Shown here piece by piece: positions 29,781-41,252 of a DNA stretch of 64,000 nucleotides. Location: NCBI GenBank assembly GCA_033439795.1, contig JAUTDP010000002.1, forward strand, positions 5,084,001-5,148,000, read 5' to 3'. A program made the translations under genes and the position numbers. The notes beneath the pieces were generated by a model, which saw nothing but the letters and a program-made list of their open reading frames with translations, made no database searches and was not told where the DNA came from. Source of the stretch: Sordaria brevicollis (lineage: Eukaryota; Ascomycota; Sordariomycetes; Sordariales; Sordariaceae). Position 1 is the first letter of the stretch, and each line of letters starts with the position of its first letter.

Positions 29781-31054
29781 TTTTTTTTTTCGGATTTGCG
29801 TGTCAGTTGTTCGTGATGAGTGTCTTGAGGAGATGTACACGTAGGACTGGGGAAGTGGACAAGTGGAAGGATTTCCGGTCCGTTCGAAGCTAGGGGTTTG
29901 ACAAGACCTTAGACGAATATAGAAAGTCTCCGGGTGGTTTAGGTGAGAATTAAGTGCAAGTGGAGATCTCTACTTGAACTTTTGGAGCGAGTTCTAGAAG
30001 GAGATTTAGTCTGGGGATTAGATCCTTTTAGGCAGACTGTCTCAGACTCTCAGGAACGGGAAGCTACCCCGGGTCTAACCCGTTGATCGTCAGGTCCTCG
30101 ACCACTTTACCCCGGACTATTAACCGGAGGGGTTCTCGGCACATCGCGGGGAAGCACCCGGGAAATTAGTGCCGTACCCGTAGCGTCACCGCGACACTTT
30201 CTTTGTCCCGTCATCACGAGGTACGTATACAGTAGGTGACACAAAAGTCTTGGTAAGCGGGCTCGGCGGGGAACTTCTTCTAGGGGAATACCACGCCGTT
30301 AAGGGTGTTACTATCACCGGGCCCACCGGCTACCGCAACAGCGGCCGCAGGCAGAGTGCAGACCGTCACGGACATTACATAGACAGTGTACCGATTGGAC
30401 ATAGGCAGGCTGATAGTACCGGAATGTTCCTTTGTGCCAAATGTACACTATCTCCGGCCGCTGTGTCATCGTGGGTTGTGTTGGGTTACACACAAGGAAC
30501 AACAAACACCACGAAATGACATATTCAAGATGCCGCTGACAATAGAGTTGGAGGGTAGGGTAAGCCCAAGGATCACCGGCAAGTAGGTAGTCGGGAATAA
30601 CCTAAAACATTTCCTTGTGCATCAGAAACAACATGGCGGATGAGTCCAACTGGACCCCTTAACTCCCCGTGGCACTCGAGGCGGCCGCTCGGTAAGTTTC
30701 CGGCCTTTGTTGCCATTGGATGGTCTTAAATCCGAGCGACAACCGCCAAGGTGTGTCTCTGTAAGGCGGAAAGGATTGAGGACCCTGAAGACTCGACTGG
30801 ATGACCGCAACGCCAGGCGGCCGACAAGGTATTTCTTCCCTCAATTGTCGTGATGGATATTGTTATTCCCGCTTGTTGAAGCTCTTCGTGATCCGTATAA
30901 AGAGCCCTTGATATCCTCCTCATCGGCAGTCTCAAATTTTGGATATCAACCGGCAGAATCATCTCGACAGTGCAACATAAACCTAATATCAGCAACCCGT
31001 TAGTCATCTATCCAACGTCGTATCCCAAGTTATACCCATCTAAAACCATCCAAC
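29781..31054. promoter_or_regulatory. divergent intergenic region between the amidohydrolase and ALDH genes
   Basis: No gene is seen. It contains two inverted CGG/CCG pairs close together: CGGGTCTAACCCG (30070-30082, CGG-N7-CCG) and CGGACTATTAACCG (30113-30126, CGG-N8-CCG). Such everted or inverted CGG triplets are the usual form of Zn2Cys6 regulator sites in fungi. A role in controlling the two flanking genes is inference. Confidence 0.4.
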
Positions 31055-32575
31055 ATGTCGACCACAGTCAACGTCAACGGCATCGAGTTCCAGCCAAAGC
31101 TGCTCATCAATGGAGAGGTGAGTCACCCCGCCATACCCTTATAACCGATCAACACTAACCTCACCCTTTAGTTCGTCGAAGCATCCGACAAAGCCACCTT
31201 CAACGTAATCAACCCTCTCAACGGCTCCGTCTCTTGCTCCGTCCCCGAAGCCACCGAAGACGACACCAACCGCGCCGTCGCCGCCGCCAAAGCCGCCCAA
31301 CCCGCCTGGGCCGCTCTCGACCCCACCGCGCGCGGCGCCTGCCTCAAAAAACTCGCCTCCCTCCTGCGCGAGCACAAACCAACGCTCGCCCACCTCGAAG
31401 CCATCTCCATGGGCGTGCCCCTAACCCAGTACTTCCACGCCGACATCGCCGCCGAAGAACTCGACTACTTCTCCGAAGCCTGGCCTCACATCCAGGGTCA
31501 ATCCAGCATCAACACGCCCGGATACGTGACCATGACACTTCGGCAGCCGTTCGGCGTGGTAGCGTGCATCATTCCCTGGAACGCGCCCGTTTTCTTTTTT
31601 GCTGTGAAGGCCGCGGCGGCTTTGATCACTGGTAACACCGTTGTCGTCAAATCGTCTGAAAAGGCGCCTTTGGCTGTGGCGTTTGCGAGCACGCTAATTA
31701 CCCAAGCTGGCTTTCCGCCGGGGGTGTTTAATGTTCTTTCGGGCCATGGAGTGCCGTCGGGGAGGTGTTTGGCTAGACACATGGAGGTGCGCGCGCTTTC
31801 ATTCACCGGGTCTAGTCGCACGGGAAAGCTGATTCAGGAAGAGGCGGCGAAGACGAATCTCAAGTCTGTTACCCTCGAACTGGGCGGGAAGTCCCCCGCT
31901 ATCGTCTTTGAGGATGCCCCTGATTTGGAGGCGGCGGTGGCGGCGACGGTGGCTGGCTTCACGTTAAATGCGGGGCAGTTTTGTATTGCCAATTCGAGGG
32001 TGTATGTGCAGGCGTCCATCGCGGAGAAGTTCACCAAGGCGTTTGTGAAGCACGTCTCTGCTATCAAGGGAGGCGACCCACTTGAGGCAACGACGGGGAT
32101 GGGGCCTCAGGCGGATGAGATCCAGTATAAGACCATCTTGTCCTATATCGAATCGGGGAAGCAATCTGGTACCTTAGCTGCCGGAGGGAATGGCAAGTTG
32201 GACTCGACAAAGGGGTACTTCATCGAACCGACCGTGTTTCGCGACTCACCGGAAGACTCTAAGATTGTGCGCGAAGAGATCTTCGGGCCGGTGGTCAACA
32301 TCAACACTTTTGAGACGGAAGAGGAGGTGGTCGCCAAGGCGAACGATACTGAGTTTGGACTGTATGCTAGTGTTTTTACCAAGGATATTAGCAGGGCGAT
32401 GAGGATGGCGAAGGCGCTGGAGAGCGGGTATGTGGCGGTCAATTGCTCGAGTCCGACCCAGGGAAGGGATTTGCCGTTTGGAGGGTGGAAGGGATCCGGC
32501 CAGGGACGGGAGGGAAAGTTGTATAGTATGGATCACTTTATGGAAACGAAGAGCGTCGTTATTAAGTTGGATTGA
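31055..32575 (+). CDS. aldehyde dehydrogenase (NAD(P)-dependent)
   Basis: Two exons, 31055-31117 and 31172-32575 (donor GTGAGT, branch CTAAC, acceptor TAG), give 488 residues. The ALDH superfamily signatures are intact: PFGVVACIIPWNAP, the Rossmann GSSRTGK, the general base Glu257 in TLELGGKSP, the nucleophile Cys292 in NAGQFCIANSRV, and EEIFGPVVNI. Length is normal for the family. No targeting sequence is evident, so a cytosolic place is likely. It oxidises an aldehyde to the acid; the closest resemblance in style is to salicylaldehyde/vanillin or betaine-aldehyde type enzymes, but I cannot fix the substrate. It is divergent from the broken amidohydrolase and is the only undamaged gene of that trio. 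Confidence 0.93.
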
Positions 32576-35141
32576 GGGGAGGTTTTAGAAGGGTTGAAGG
32601 GGCGTGATGAGAAAGGATATGGGGAGAATGTAATGGGAAAGATTTTCGTAGAAGGACCTTTTTTCTTGTGAAGGCAGATGTCACCGGGACGTTTTTAGAC
32701 CATTTGAATTAGTGTTTGCGCGCTATCGTTCTTGAAGCTTATCGGCGCATTCGCGTTTCCTTATCTGTTAAGCACCTAGCTGCAATGCATGTCAACCCCA
32801 TTCCTTTCGCATGCACCACCACCACCTCAGGTCTTCTTGCGATCGTCATCTCTCTTCAACCGCAATCGACCACAGCAACAACGCCGAGCTGGCATCGCGA
32901 CATTTCCCGCAGCCTGTTGCTTGAAGAGAGTTGACCACCTCAAATTGTCTTGAAGACGAACCATTTTCCAAAACCCAAAACGTTGGCAACCCTGGCTGGC
33001 AGAAGGGCCGTTTGTATCTAATATTGTTGAACGCCGTGAGCGTGAATGTAGCAACTTTGACCCTCCCTGCGTGATCCATGGCCCAGTTAGATGTCCCTTG
33101 ACCACGATGCGTAAACACAACATCCAGAGGATCCTTCAACCACAGGTTCCAGTCCGACATGTTCTTGATTCAGTCCTTTCCTCGCTCATTATCCGCCAAG
33201 CTGATGTCGAAGTTCCAGATCACGCGAACACCATCAATGATGATCAATGGAGAACTCGCCTTGGAGAGCTAAACTGCTGAAGACCTCACGGGCCGTCTAA
33301 GAACCTGCACGCAATCTCGGGCCTATATAGTAGACAGAAAACACCGGTCCACATAACGGGACATTTCCGAGTGAGTTATGGATGTGTGATAGTGTGACCT
33401 TCCTACATTTTTGAGGGTCGAAGCGGTGATCGGGACAAAGAGAAACTGCCATGTCACTGTCAACGACGAGACAGATCTCATATCTTCCAGGTGAGGATTG
33501 CCCCCAACCAGATTTATAGAGTTATCTATAAGAGCGTGTCAGTACCAACTTTCAATTGTTTGACCCAAGCGTTCGTTTTGGGACAAAGAAAGGACATGTA
33601 CGACAGCGTGCCATGTTGACGGTATCTGGTGCTTACACCCTTTGCACTGTAGAAGGGGTCAAGCGGGCCGAGAAACTTGTTCGCTATGTCTCTGAAGCAT
33701 CCAGCCGCATCAAGGTTTCTTGACTACTTGTGTTCAGATCAAGCGAGGTATGGATGATCTTCTTGAACAATATGCCGACCAAGTGCCCAATACGGCGCTG
33801 GATGCCGGAGGTACCTCTGGGCTCTAGCTCATCGGGGCTATTCTTACGTATCTTTGACGCTGGGTAGCTGGTTCCTGCATGATGCCGTGACGTTTATGTG
33901 GTCAATCAGAAATGTTTACTGTAGTGATTTGTTCGACGATCCAATACATTGGTGGCTGGTTTTATTCTTCTTTTGGTTTGGAGGAGAAAGAGATCGCAAC
34001 AGCCCGAACGGAAGCAGGTGCATGCGGAAGGGAAGTGGGGCGGAGGCCCGGGCGTTACGTGCTTAACAGAAACGGTCCCGCGAACGCCGAGCCAAGGTAG
34101 AATCACTGTTAGCGTACAAACACTTACTCGATTGGCCCAAGAATGTCCCGATGACACTGGCTCTCCATCCCTCTTCCGGCTCCCCATTCATCATGGTAAG
34201 GGAAGGTTAAATAACGAACCTTGAATAAACTTGCCATATACAATCAAGACTTGTCTTCAAACCGCTTTTGACCTAAGATTCCACGCTCTCTTATGGTTCA
34301 AGACCATGTTCAGAACCACGGCGCCAACTCCGGTCCTTCCCGATGGAAGCCCCAGAGCAAGAATGCCCGAGTTCTCCCACATCCCGCTTCTCTTCTCGTC
34401 CCAGTTTCGCGATGCATCGCATGCGCTGCACGTGAGAAGGGTGTTCCTCGCATGCTGTACACCTGCTGTGCACACTCACGAAGCTGCGTCGTGGGGGTCC
34501 TTAGCCCTAGGACGGGCAGTTTTGTGTCCGGTTCATGCTCGGGACTGCCCACAAAGGAAGGCCAAACAAAATGAACAAAGGCACTTGCAGGGGTAAGATT
34601 CCTTTCCAAGACAAAAACCGTGGCTTTGGGTGCTGGTTCTTCAATAGTGTTGAAGTGTCGTTTGCCTCGGTCCGGTCCTTGGGAGCAGAAGCTTGCAAAT
34701 AAAAATGTCAGAGGGGATTGGCATATTAACAAGTCAATGTCAAAAAATGGGTGTAGACAAACTCTATTTTTCTTGGGTCTAGAGGTTTAAAGGCGCTTCG
34801 TTAGGCACCGGGAGTCGTTAACTCGTAAAGTGTGCTCCTTTATATGAGGCAGCACCGCAAGAGATCTATCTAAAAATGTGAAGAAATGTGAAGAAAAGTG
34901 CATGGGAATCGAGAGCAACAACAACGTATGCCCTGTGCTATGATCGATATCCAAAAGAAAGGAAGGAAAGAAATGGGGGACAAGGGTCCCGAAAAGAATC
35001 CTCCACCAAAAACGCCTTTTTCCCAAAAAGAAGAACAAGAAAAAAGAAGAAAAAAAGCCCAACGTCGTCGACATCCCCCATCCCCCATCCCGAATCAAAA
35101 AAAAATCCAACAAGAAAAAAACAAAACCGGAAACCCCCCCT
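32576..35141. other. long intergenic stretch, no gene recognised
   Basis: About 2.6 kb without a gene I can support. Open frames reach about 140 codons but show no family motif or splice pattern. The last 250 bases are A-rich (probable 3' flank of the next gene on the minus strand). Confidence 0.4.
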
Positions 35142-35825
35142 TCAAACAGGATAAGCAACATCCACCACCTCCATCCCCTCCGGCAACGGCGTCTGAATCC
35201 CCAACACATGCCCCTCCCCACACCCCGGCTGGTTCGTCACCGTCAAATCCGGGAAATCACACTTGACATCCTCCCCCCACTGACACCTCGCATCCGCAAT
35301 ATTCCACAACTGAAAATTGCTCCCCACCCAGCTCCCCGGCTGCTGCTGCACACACGAATTCACAAAATTCATCGAATTCGCCGCGCTAAACGGCAACTTC
35401 CCCCCCTCGGTGTGAATCAAGGGCCGACACTCCTCCGGATCAACAAATTCGTAAACCGCATCTACCCCTCCACCAGCTTGGCTAACGGAGGCGCCGACGC
35501 CGTTTTGGAGGTAGGCGTAGGCGTCGTAGGAAATGTCGTGGGCGCCGGTCGAGGAGTCGATTTTGAGGAGGGTGACGGACCGGCCGGTGGCAGGGACGGT
35601 GACGCGCACGCAGAGGTTGGTGCAGTCGACGGAGGAGGGCCAGTAGGCGACGCGGTTGATGTCGATTTTGCAACCGAGGACGCCGATGGAGGAGGAGTAT
35701 TTGTCGTGCGGGGTGATGGAGATTGGTTCGCCTCGCTTGACGTGGGGAGGGGAGGAGGGGGCGGCGAAGGTGGTGGTGGTGCTGGCGAGGGCCAGGAGGA
35801 GGGGGAGGAGGGTGGAGGTGAACAT
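35142..35825 (-). CDS. secreted MRSP1/expansin-like protein, paralogue A
   Basis: An intronless frame of 227 residues with a signal peptide (MFTSTLLPLLLALASTTTTFA). The family core is complete: YSSSIGVLGCKIDINRVAYWP, a Cys-rich SVDCTNLCVRV, GRSVTLLKID, HDISYDAYAYL, KLPFSAANSMNFV-SC and SWVGSNFQLWNI, then C-terminal Cys pairs. Proteins of this kind are often annotated as MRSP1/expansin-like; the order GRSVTLLKID ... DIS-DA resembles a double-psi beta-barrel, but an activity has not been settled. Three more copies lie at 58.8, 61.5 and 63.2 kb in this window. Secretion to the cell surface or medium is expected. Confidence 0.8.
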   Translation of the reverse strand: MFTSTLLPLLLALASTTTTFAAPSSPPHVKRGEPISITPHDKYSSSIGVLGCKIDINRVAYWPSSVDCTNLCVRVTVPATGRSVTLLKIDSSTGAHDISYDAYAYLQNGVGASVSQAGGGVDAVYEFVDPEECRPLIHTEGGKLPFSAANSMNFVNSCVQQQPGSWVGSNFQLWNIADARCQWGEDVKCDFPDLTVTNQPGCGEGHVLGIQTPLPEGMEVVDVAYPV

Positions 35826-36841
35826 CTTTGAGGGGTATTGGGTGAAGATGTTTGGGTTTTTTGTTTGGTGGGGATGGGAAGAGATTTGGATGTCTTTGGT
35901 CTGGTTTGGTGAGCGTTTTGTCTGGTTGAAAAGGACGGACGGGAAGCTTACAGTAGTGGAGAGGAAAAGCTTGGAGATTGGATGACTTGTAGGTAGAGAA
36001 CAGAAAGACTCTGGTAGTGGTCAAACTCGTGAAGTTGAGGAAGCTTGGAGTTGAGAGCTGATAGCTGGAAATACTGTGGTTGTCAAGATGAGGATTTGGT
36101 CCAAAGCTTGATTAGAAGGAAGAGAAAGAAGAGAAGATGGACAAGGGTCAGACTGTCATTTATAAGGGCACAAGGAAAAGGCCAAATCTACGGGATGCAA
36201 AAGAAAACAATAAAAAATAATATTCAACACTTCTGCATACAGAGTCATGCACAACTGAACTCAGAAATATTCTTCCCCCACGCAGCCGCGCACCCACGTC
36301 TGCACGAACAAAGAAAGATGCATCTTGGAAAACGTGCGTGCCCCTGGGCCACCAAGCCACCCCGCCAGGAACAAGGAGATTCGAACAAAGTCAAGCTTCG
36401 AGAAGGTCAAAGGAGAAGAACGTGCGTGATGGAGATGTGGAGGTCAAAATGGTAAGAAACAAAGGGTCAGTGGCTTGTGGCTTGTTGTGGCCACATGTCG
36501 AGTCAGATTGTCTGCCACAGCTGGATTGTGTCTGAATCGTGCCTGAATCGCAGTCTGTGATATTTTTATTTTCCCCCAAAGTCTCGATCTGAGATGTCTG
36601 CAGATATCCCCGCGGGTGTAGTTCGATTCGGAATGGGTCGCGCTTGTTCTGTTGATGCATCGGCATGCGAGATGCTGACAGACCCGGAAGCTTGGGACCC
36701 GGACCATCGGGAGACGTCCGGCCCCATGTCGGTGTTACCTGCGGCCCCGGGTTCCTGGTCAAAGCTTGTGTCCGAGCGCTGCCCTTGCTCTCCGTCACGG
36801 CATTGTCCCACCACGGGCCATGTCTGCCGTTCCTATCCCCT
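35826..36841. other. intergenic, no gene recognised
   Basis: Upstream region of paralogue A, with a possible TATA element (TTATAAAT, minus strand, near 36160), and 3' flank of the Nudix gene. No other feature recognised. Confidence 0.4.
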
Positions 36842-37465
36842 TCATGCCGCCGCCGCTTTGTGTCCGCCCTTGTCCATCTCAGCCGCCATCTTTTCGACGG
36901 TTCGGAAGGCCGAATAGAGGGTTTCTCGTTGTCCTGGATATGCCCAATTGATCTCCCTTTCCCCGCATCTTTCAACCCGGAGGTCTTTCAACGAAGCCCA
37001 TGCGTAGTCCTGATGTTCCTCTGGGTTGAGAATAACTTTTGGATGTCCTTCTGATTCCTCCTGCTTGTCCTCCACAGACACCAGGAAGGTGTACTTCCTA
37101 TATCGTCCTTCACCAGAAGCCCCTTCGAACTCGGTTCGATCGAGCAGCGCCAGCACATCCTTGAGAACAAGGCCGGTCTCCTCTTGGAGTTCGCGTGCCA
37201 GGGCGCCGGAGAATTCCTCTTTTTCGGCGTCCATGCCTCCACCTGGTGTTTCCCACTTGTTAGGGAAGCCATCTGTTGCCGCGCGCTGAACGAGGAGGAT
37301 GCATTCCTGGTGCATGACCACGGCGCTGACAATGACGCCCTTGATTCTGTTCAACAAAAAGTCCGTCTCAAGCGAGACGCGGAGCTGGTGCAAAGCGGTT
37401 GAGACGTCTGGCCAGCTGTGGGCGGCAGAGAAGATGGTCACGCTGTTGGTGTATTGCGGGGGCAT
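36842..37465 (-). CDS. Nudix hydrolase
   Basis: An intronless frame of 207 residues starting at 37465. A perfect Nudix box GX5EX7REUXEEXGU runs from G77 to L99 (with RELQEETGL at 91-99), preceded by KWETPGGG. The box binds Mg2+ and cleaves nucleoside diphosphates linked to another moiety; the substrate is not evident. A C-terminal region with EEHQDYAWASL (the post-Nudix helix common in MutT-like members) is present. There is no signal peptide, so it is probably cytosolic. It is separated by about 750 bases from the divergent M20 gene. Confidence 0.92.
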   Translation of the reverse strand: MPPQYTNSVTIFSAAHSWPDVSTALHQLRVSLETDFLLNRIKGVIVSAVVMHQECILLVQRAATDGFPNKWETPGGGMDAEKEEFSGALARELQEETGLVLKDVLALLDRTEFEGASGEGRYRKYTFLVSVEDKQEESEGHPKVILNPEEHQDYAWASLKDLRVERCGEREINWAYPGQRETLYSAFRTVEKMAAEMDKGGHKAAAA

Positions 37466-38214
37466 TGTGAAGGCCGGGAAACTTGGACTTGGGCGGGAAA
37501 ACGCAACAAAGAGGTTTGAGAGGAAGAAGTTGTCTGTCCCCTGTTCTTTCCCCGGGTTGCCCCAGCTTTTGACTTCGGTTGCCGCCTTCCGTGAAATCTT
37601 GCGTTGCTTGAAATTACTCCATCTGTGGCACCTTCCTCAAGGTCAGTTAGGCAGCAACTGCGAATGTCCAGGCTGATGAAACGCAGATACCATCGTGGTT
37701 GCCTGTTTGCCGCGCAAGCTGACACTTTTGGGGAAGGTACATTCGAGTTGGAGATGGTCTCAATTGCGCGACCTCGATCAATGGCCAAACTGCTTCCTCG
37801 TCAGCATCACATGAATTTCCAAGCCATGGACCCATCAAAGAGCACTTTCCACGCGCATTTCCGGTCGCATGCTCAGAGATTTCTTTGTCGTCGTCGAGTG
37901 TCCATGTCGTCTTTCAAAGTTGCCGGTACCTGACACGGAATGGCCCGCCGTCGCACGCGCTGGAGTGACCTTTGACAGCCCCACCTTTCCAGGGGCTTTA
38001 GCGCTCGTGGTTGGCCACCTTCCCCACCATTCAGCGATCTTATGGGCATCCATGACGTGGCGTCCACTGTCTTGTTCGCTGTCACACACCAAGCGCTGAA
38101 CAACAACCATCGCGACTCCATCTCCATCAACACCATGTCCTGGTCCTTGTCGCCCATCTCAGCCCTACCCGCTCACCATCTTCTTGGTCTTCGATGATCT
38201 CCAGGCCAAGCACC
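37466..38214. other. divergent intergenic region between the Nudix and M20 genes
   Basis: Holds both 5' flanks. No recognised site or gene. Confidence 0.4.
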
Positions 38215-39764
38215 ATGGCGACCGACTCCAGCACCCAGACCGAAGCGACACTGCCCGAGATCGACGAGGATGACTTTGTCATCATCACCCACCAAGAAGC
38301 CAATGCGTCGCGACGACCACGGTTCCTCAACGACATCAGCGATTACATCGACAGCATTGCCGAGGAGCTATGGCCCATCAACAAGAAGATTCACGACAAG
38401 CCTGAGCTTGGGTACGGCGAGGTCATTGCCCATTACACCTTGACGGCCTACATGAAGACGCAACCGGGATGGACGGTGACTAGATCAGCATACGGCATGA
38501 AGACGGCCTGGGTAGCTGTATACGATACTGGAAGACGAGGACCATCTGTCTCGTTCAATGTTGAGATGGGTATGTCTTCTTTCTTTCCCTCCCACCTGTC
38601 ATCCGAATCCCATGACCATGACACACCAGCTTCAGGACCGTGCCTGGCCATAACAGGCATCAACCCAGCTCCATCTCCTCGACGTCACGTCACCTTACCC
38701 ACGACTCGTTCTCCCCCGTTCTAGACCATGACTGACACAAACCTTATCCAGACGCCCTCCCCCACATCGGTCACGCCTGCGGTCACAACCTCATTGCCAC
38801 CGCCTCTCTCGCCGGCGCCCTCGCCACAGCCCGTCTCATCGACCTCTACTCCCTCCCCGGCCGTGTCGTCCTCTTCGGTACGCCGGCCGAAGAAGGCGGG
38901 GGCGGCAAGATCCGACTCCTCGAAGCTGGTGCCTACAAAGACCATGGTGTCGACATCTCTCTCATCTCCCACCCCGGGACCATCTCCGACTGCGCCCTGA
39001 CGCATACGACCGCCTACATTAGGATGAAGGTGGAATATTTCGGTCGGGAAGCGCACGCGGCTGCAGAGCCATGGTTGGGCGTGAACGCCCTTGATGCGCT
39101 AATCACGGCGTACAATGGGATCAGCGTGTTAAGACAGCAGACTATGCCCAGCGACGTGATACAGATGCACATCACCAATGGCGGAGAGAGGCCGGAAATC
39201 ATTCATGCATATGCGGCCGGTATCTTTGTGGTTAGGTCCGCGACGCAGAGGCGGTTGGAACAATTGGTTGAGAAGGTGGTGGGATGCTTTGATGCTGGAG
39301 CCATGGCTACCGGAGCGAACGTGAAGATTACGAGGTTGATGGCCTACAGGGATCATGTGCCCAATCGGCTGCTGGGGAGGAGTTACGTGCGGTACTTTAA
39401 CCCACTGGTTCCCGAGGATGGTGACGGAGGAAGGGATGGAGATGGGAATGAGGCCGGTGGACCGAAGAGGATTTCCGAGGATCAGGATGTCGATGAGATG
39501 AGGGGACAAAGTGGTGCTAGTTCGGATCAGGGAGATATCTCGCATGCCATGCCGAGTATCATGCCTGGCTTCGAGATACCGCCGGGACCGGGAGGGGCGG
39601 GGCCGCATAACCCTGGGTTTGCCGAAAGTGCAGGAACTAGACTGGCCTTTGAAAGGAGTTTGAGGGTTGCAAAGGCTTTGGCAGGCACCGCGGTGGATGT
39701 TTTGACTGTCGATGGTCTGCTGGAAGAGGTCAAAAAGGAGTGGAAGCGGTCCATGAGCAAGTAA
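38215..39764 (+). CDS. peptidase M20-family amidohydrolase (ACY1L2/PM20D2-like)
   Basis: Two exons, 38215-38569 and 38752-39764 (donor GTATGT, branch CTGAC, acceptor CAG), give 455 residues. The start chosen has the Kozak context CACCATGGCG; an in-frame ATG at 38194 would add seven residues. Zinc-dependent M20 hallmarks are present: LPHIGHACGHN at the splice joint, GTPAEEGGGGK, SLISHPG, and the dimerisation domain FGREAHAAAEPW. Family members hydrolyse N-acyl amino acids or dipeptides. An acidic, Gly-rich insert (about residues 335-375) is unusual for the family. No secretion signal is evident. Confidence 0.9.
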
Positions 39765-39924
39765 GCAAAAACCACCACGGAGCGGTTTAACGACGTTATG
39801 ACATTTATGACAAAGGTACAAACTGGATATAGGTCGCATATAAGGTAACAAAGAACAGGTAACGGGCTGGTCCCATCTTATCAACAAATCTACACCTCTT
39901 CCTTCCTCCCTTTCAATCCTAGAT

Positions 39925-41252
39925 CTAAGCATAAGTAACCTGCATCCCACCCGGCAACTCACTCACCCACCCCTCCGTCTCCTCCTTCACCGTCTGCTTC
40001 TTGAAACAAGCCAACGCCTGCTCGGGCGTCTGTGTCTTGAGCTGCGAGCACCGATCACCGCTGCACCTGGCGTCAAGCGCCCTCTGGAGCGCATCTCCCT
40101 TCCAGCCGAACAGGTAGTCGCCGTGCTGGCCGTATCCGGTGCCGTCACCCATTGAGTAAACAAGCGGTTGTCCCTTGTCGGGCCAGATATTCTTGTCGTT
40201 GAATTGGCGAGTATCCCACATGACTTCGTACATGAGCTGTGGCAAGCGGACGGGGTGGCTGGCGGGACAAGGACCCGTAGACTCAAAGGTGCCGGTGGAG
40301 GGGTAGGCGACGTGGGATTTGTGGTCGGGGGAGTCGACGTTTTTGCCGTCCCAGCAGCTTTGGGGGTTGTAAGTATTTCCCGTTGAGAGAAGAAGGAAGG
40401 AATGAAGGAAGGAAAATACTCACGTCGGGAAAGTGATGGTCGTCCGGATACCACCGGGACACATCTTGTTGGGAAAAGTGACGGTGTCGTCTCCCGTGCA
40501 GGGAGCACCGCCGAAGGGAGTCTGCTCGATGTTGTGCTCGCAGCGGTGGCAGATTTGCTTTTGCATCCCGCGGTTTTGGCGGAGGGCGGCGTCGCCTACT
40601 AGCATGCGGAAGCCCTGTTGTTTTGGTCTGTCAGTTTCTTTTCACTCCCCTATATGCTCCCTTCAATACGTTTCCCGACTGACCCTCTCCCATCCTCCCC
40701 TTTCTTCTTTTCTCTTTTCTCCTTGCCCCTTTTACCCAACTCACACTTCTCACCTCCAACATCCCACCGTAGGTTCCACCACCCCTCCAGACACACGAGA
40801 AAAGAAAGAGGAGAATCAAGAATACTCACAGGCTTAAAAGCCGTCACCTTCGTCCTCCCATCATAAGGCGGGATATAATAAACCGTTATCCCCCCCTGTC
40901 CCTTCAAGCCCAGATTCACCATCTGCGGCACCCTTTTGTAACTTCCATTCTTTGCTCTGAAGTACAGGTTCGCAGTCCAATAGTTCGAAAAATCTTCGGA
41001 AAAGGAACAGGTGGTGCAAGTCGATTTGGCGGCCGGATCGTATTCGCCGGGAGTCATGGTGGCGTTGAACGAGTTGCCGCCGACGATTTGGTGCATGTGG
41101 GTGCTGGGGAGCATGCCGGGGTTGACGAGCGGGTCGAGACGTTCGATGGAGAGTTGGGAGCATTGGAAGCGCATCATTGCTGCTGTTGCGTATTGGGCGT
41201 GGACGGTGTCGTGGAGGAGGGTGGCCGCGAGGGCCACGAGGGAGAACTTCAT
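39925..41252 (-). CDS. secreted DUF1996 protein
   Basis: Three exons, 41252-40830, 40614-40424 and 40357-39925, give 348 residues. Donors are GTGAGT in both introns; the second intron ends at AAG because that is the only joint that keeps the family frame. A signal peptide ([19 protein letters not shown]) precedes the mature start [18 protein letters not shown]1996 landmarks are clear: [65 protein letters not shown], and [20 protein letters not shown] near the C-terminus. These proteins are secreted, often with WSC domains, and have no agreed activity. No WSC domain is present here. One copy of the recurrent 11-mer lies 396 bases upstream. Confidence 0.93.

Noticed and set aside
30300..30520. 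Possible gene remnant in the GC-rich part of the ALDH upstream region
   Set aside because: Open frames on both strands are short and not similar to anything recognised.
35208..35831. A 207-codon plus-strand frame over paralogue A
   Set aside because: Antisense shadow of the secreted protein gene, with no independent motif.
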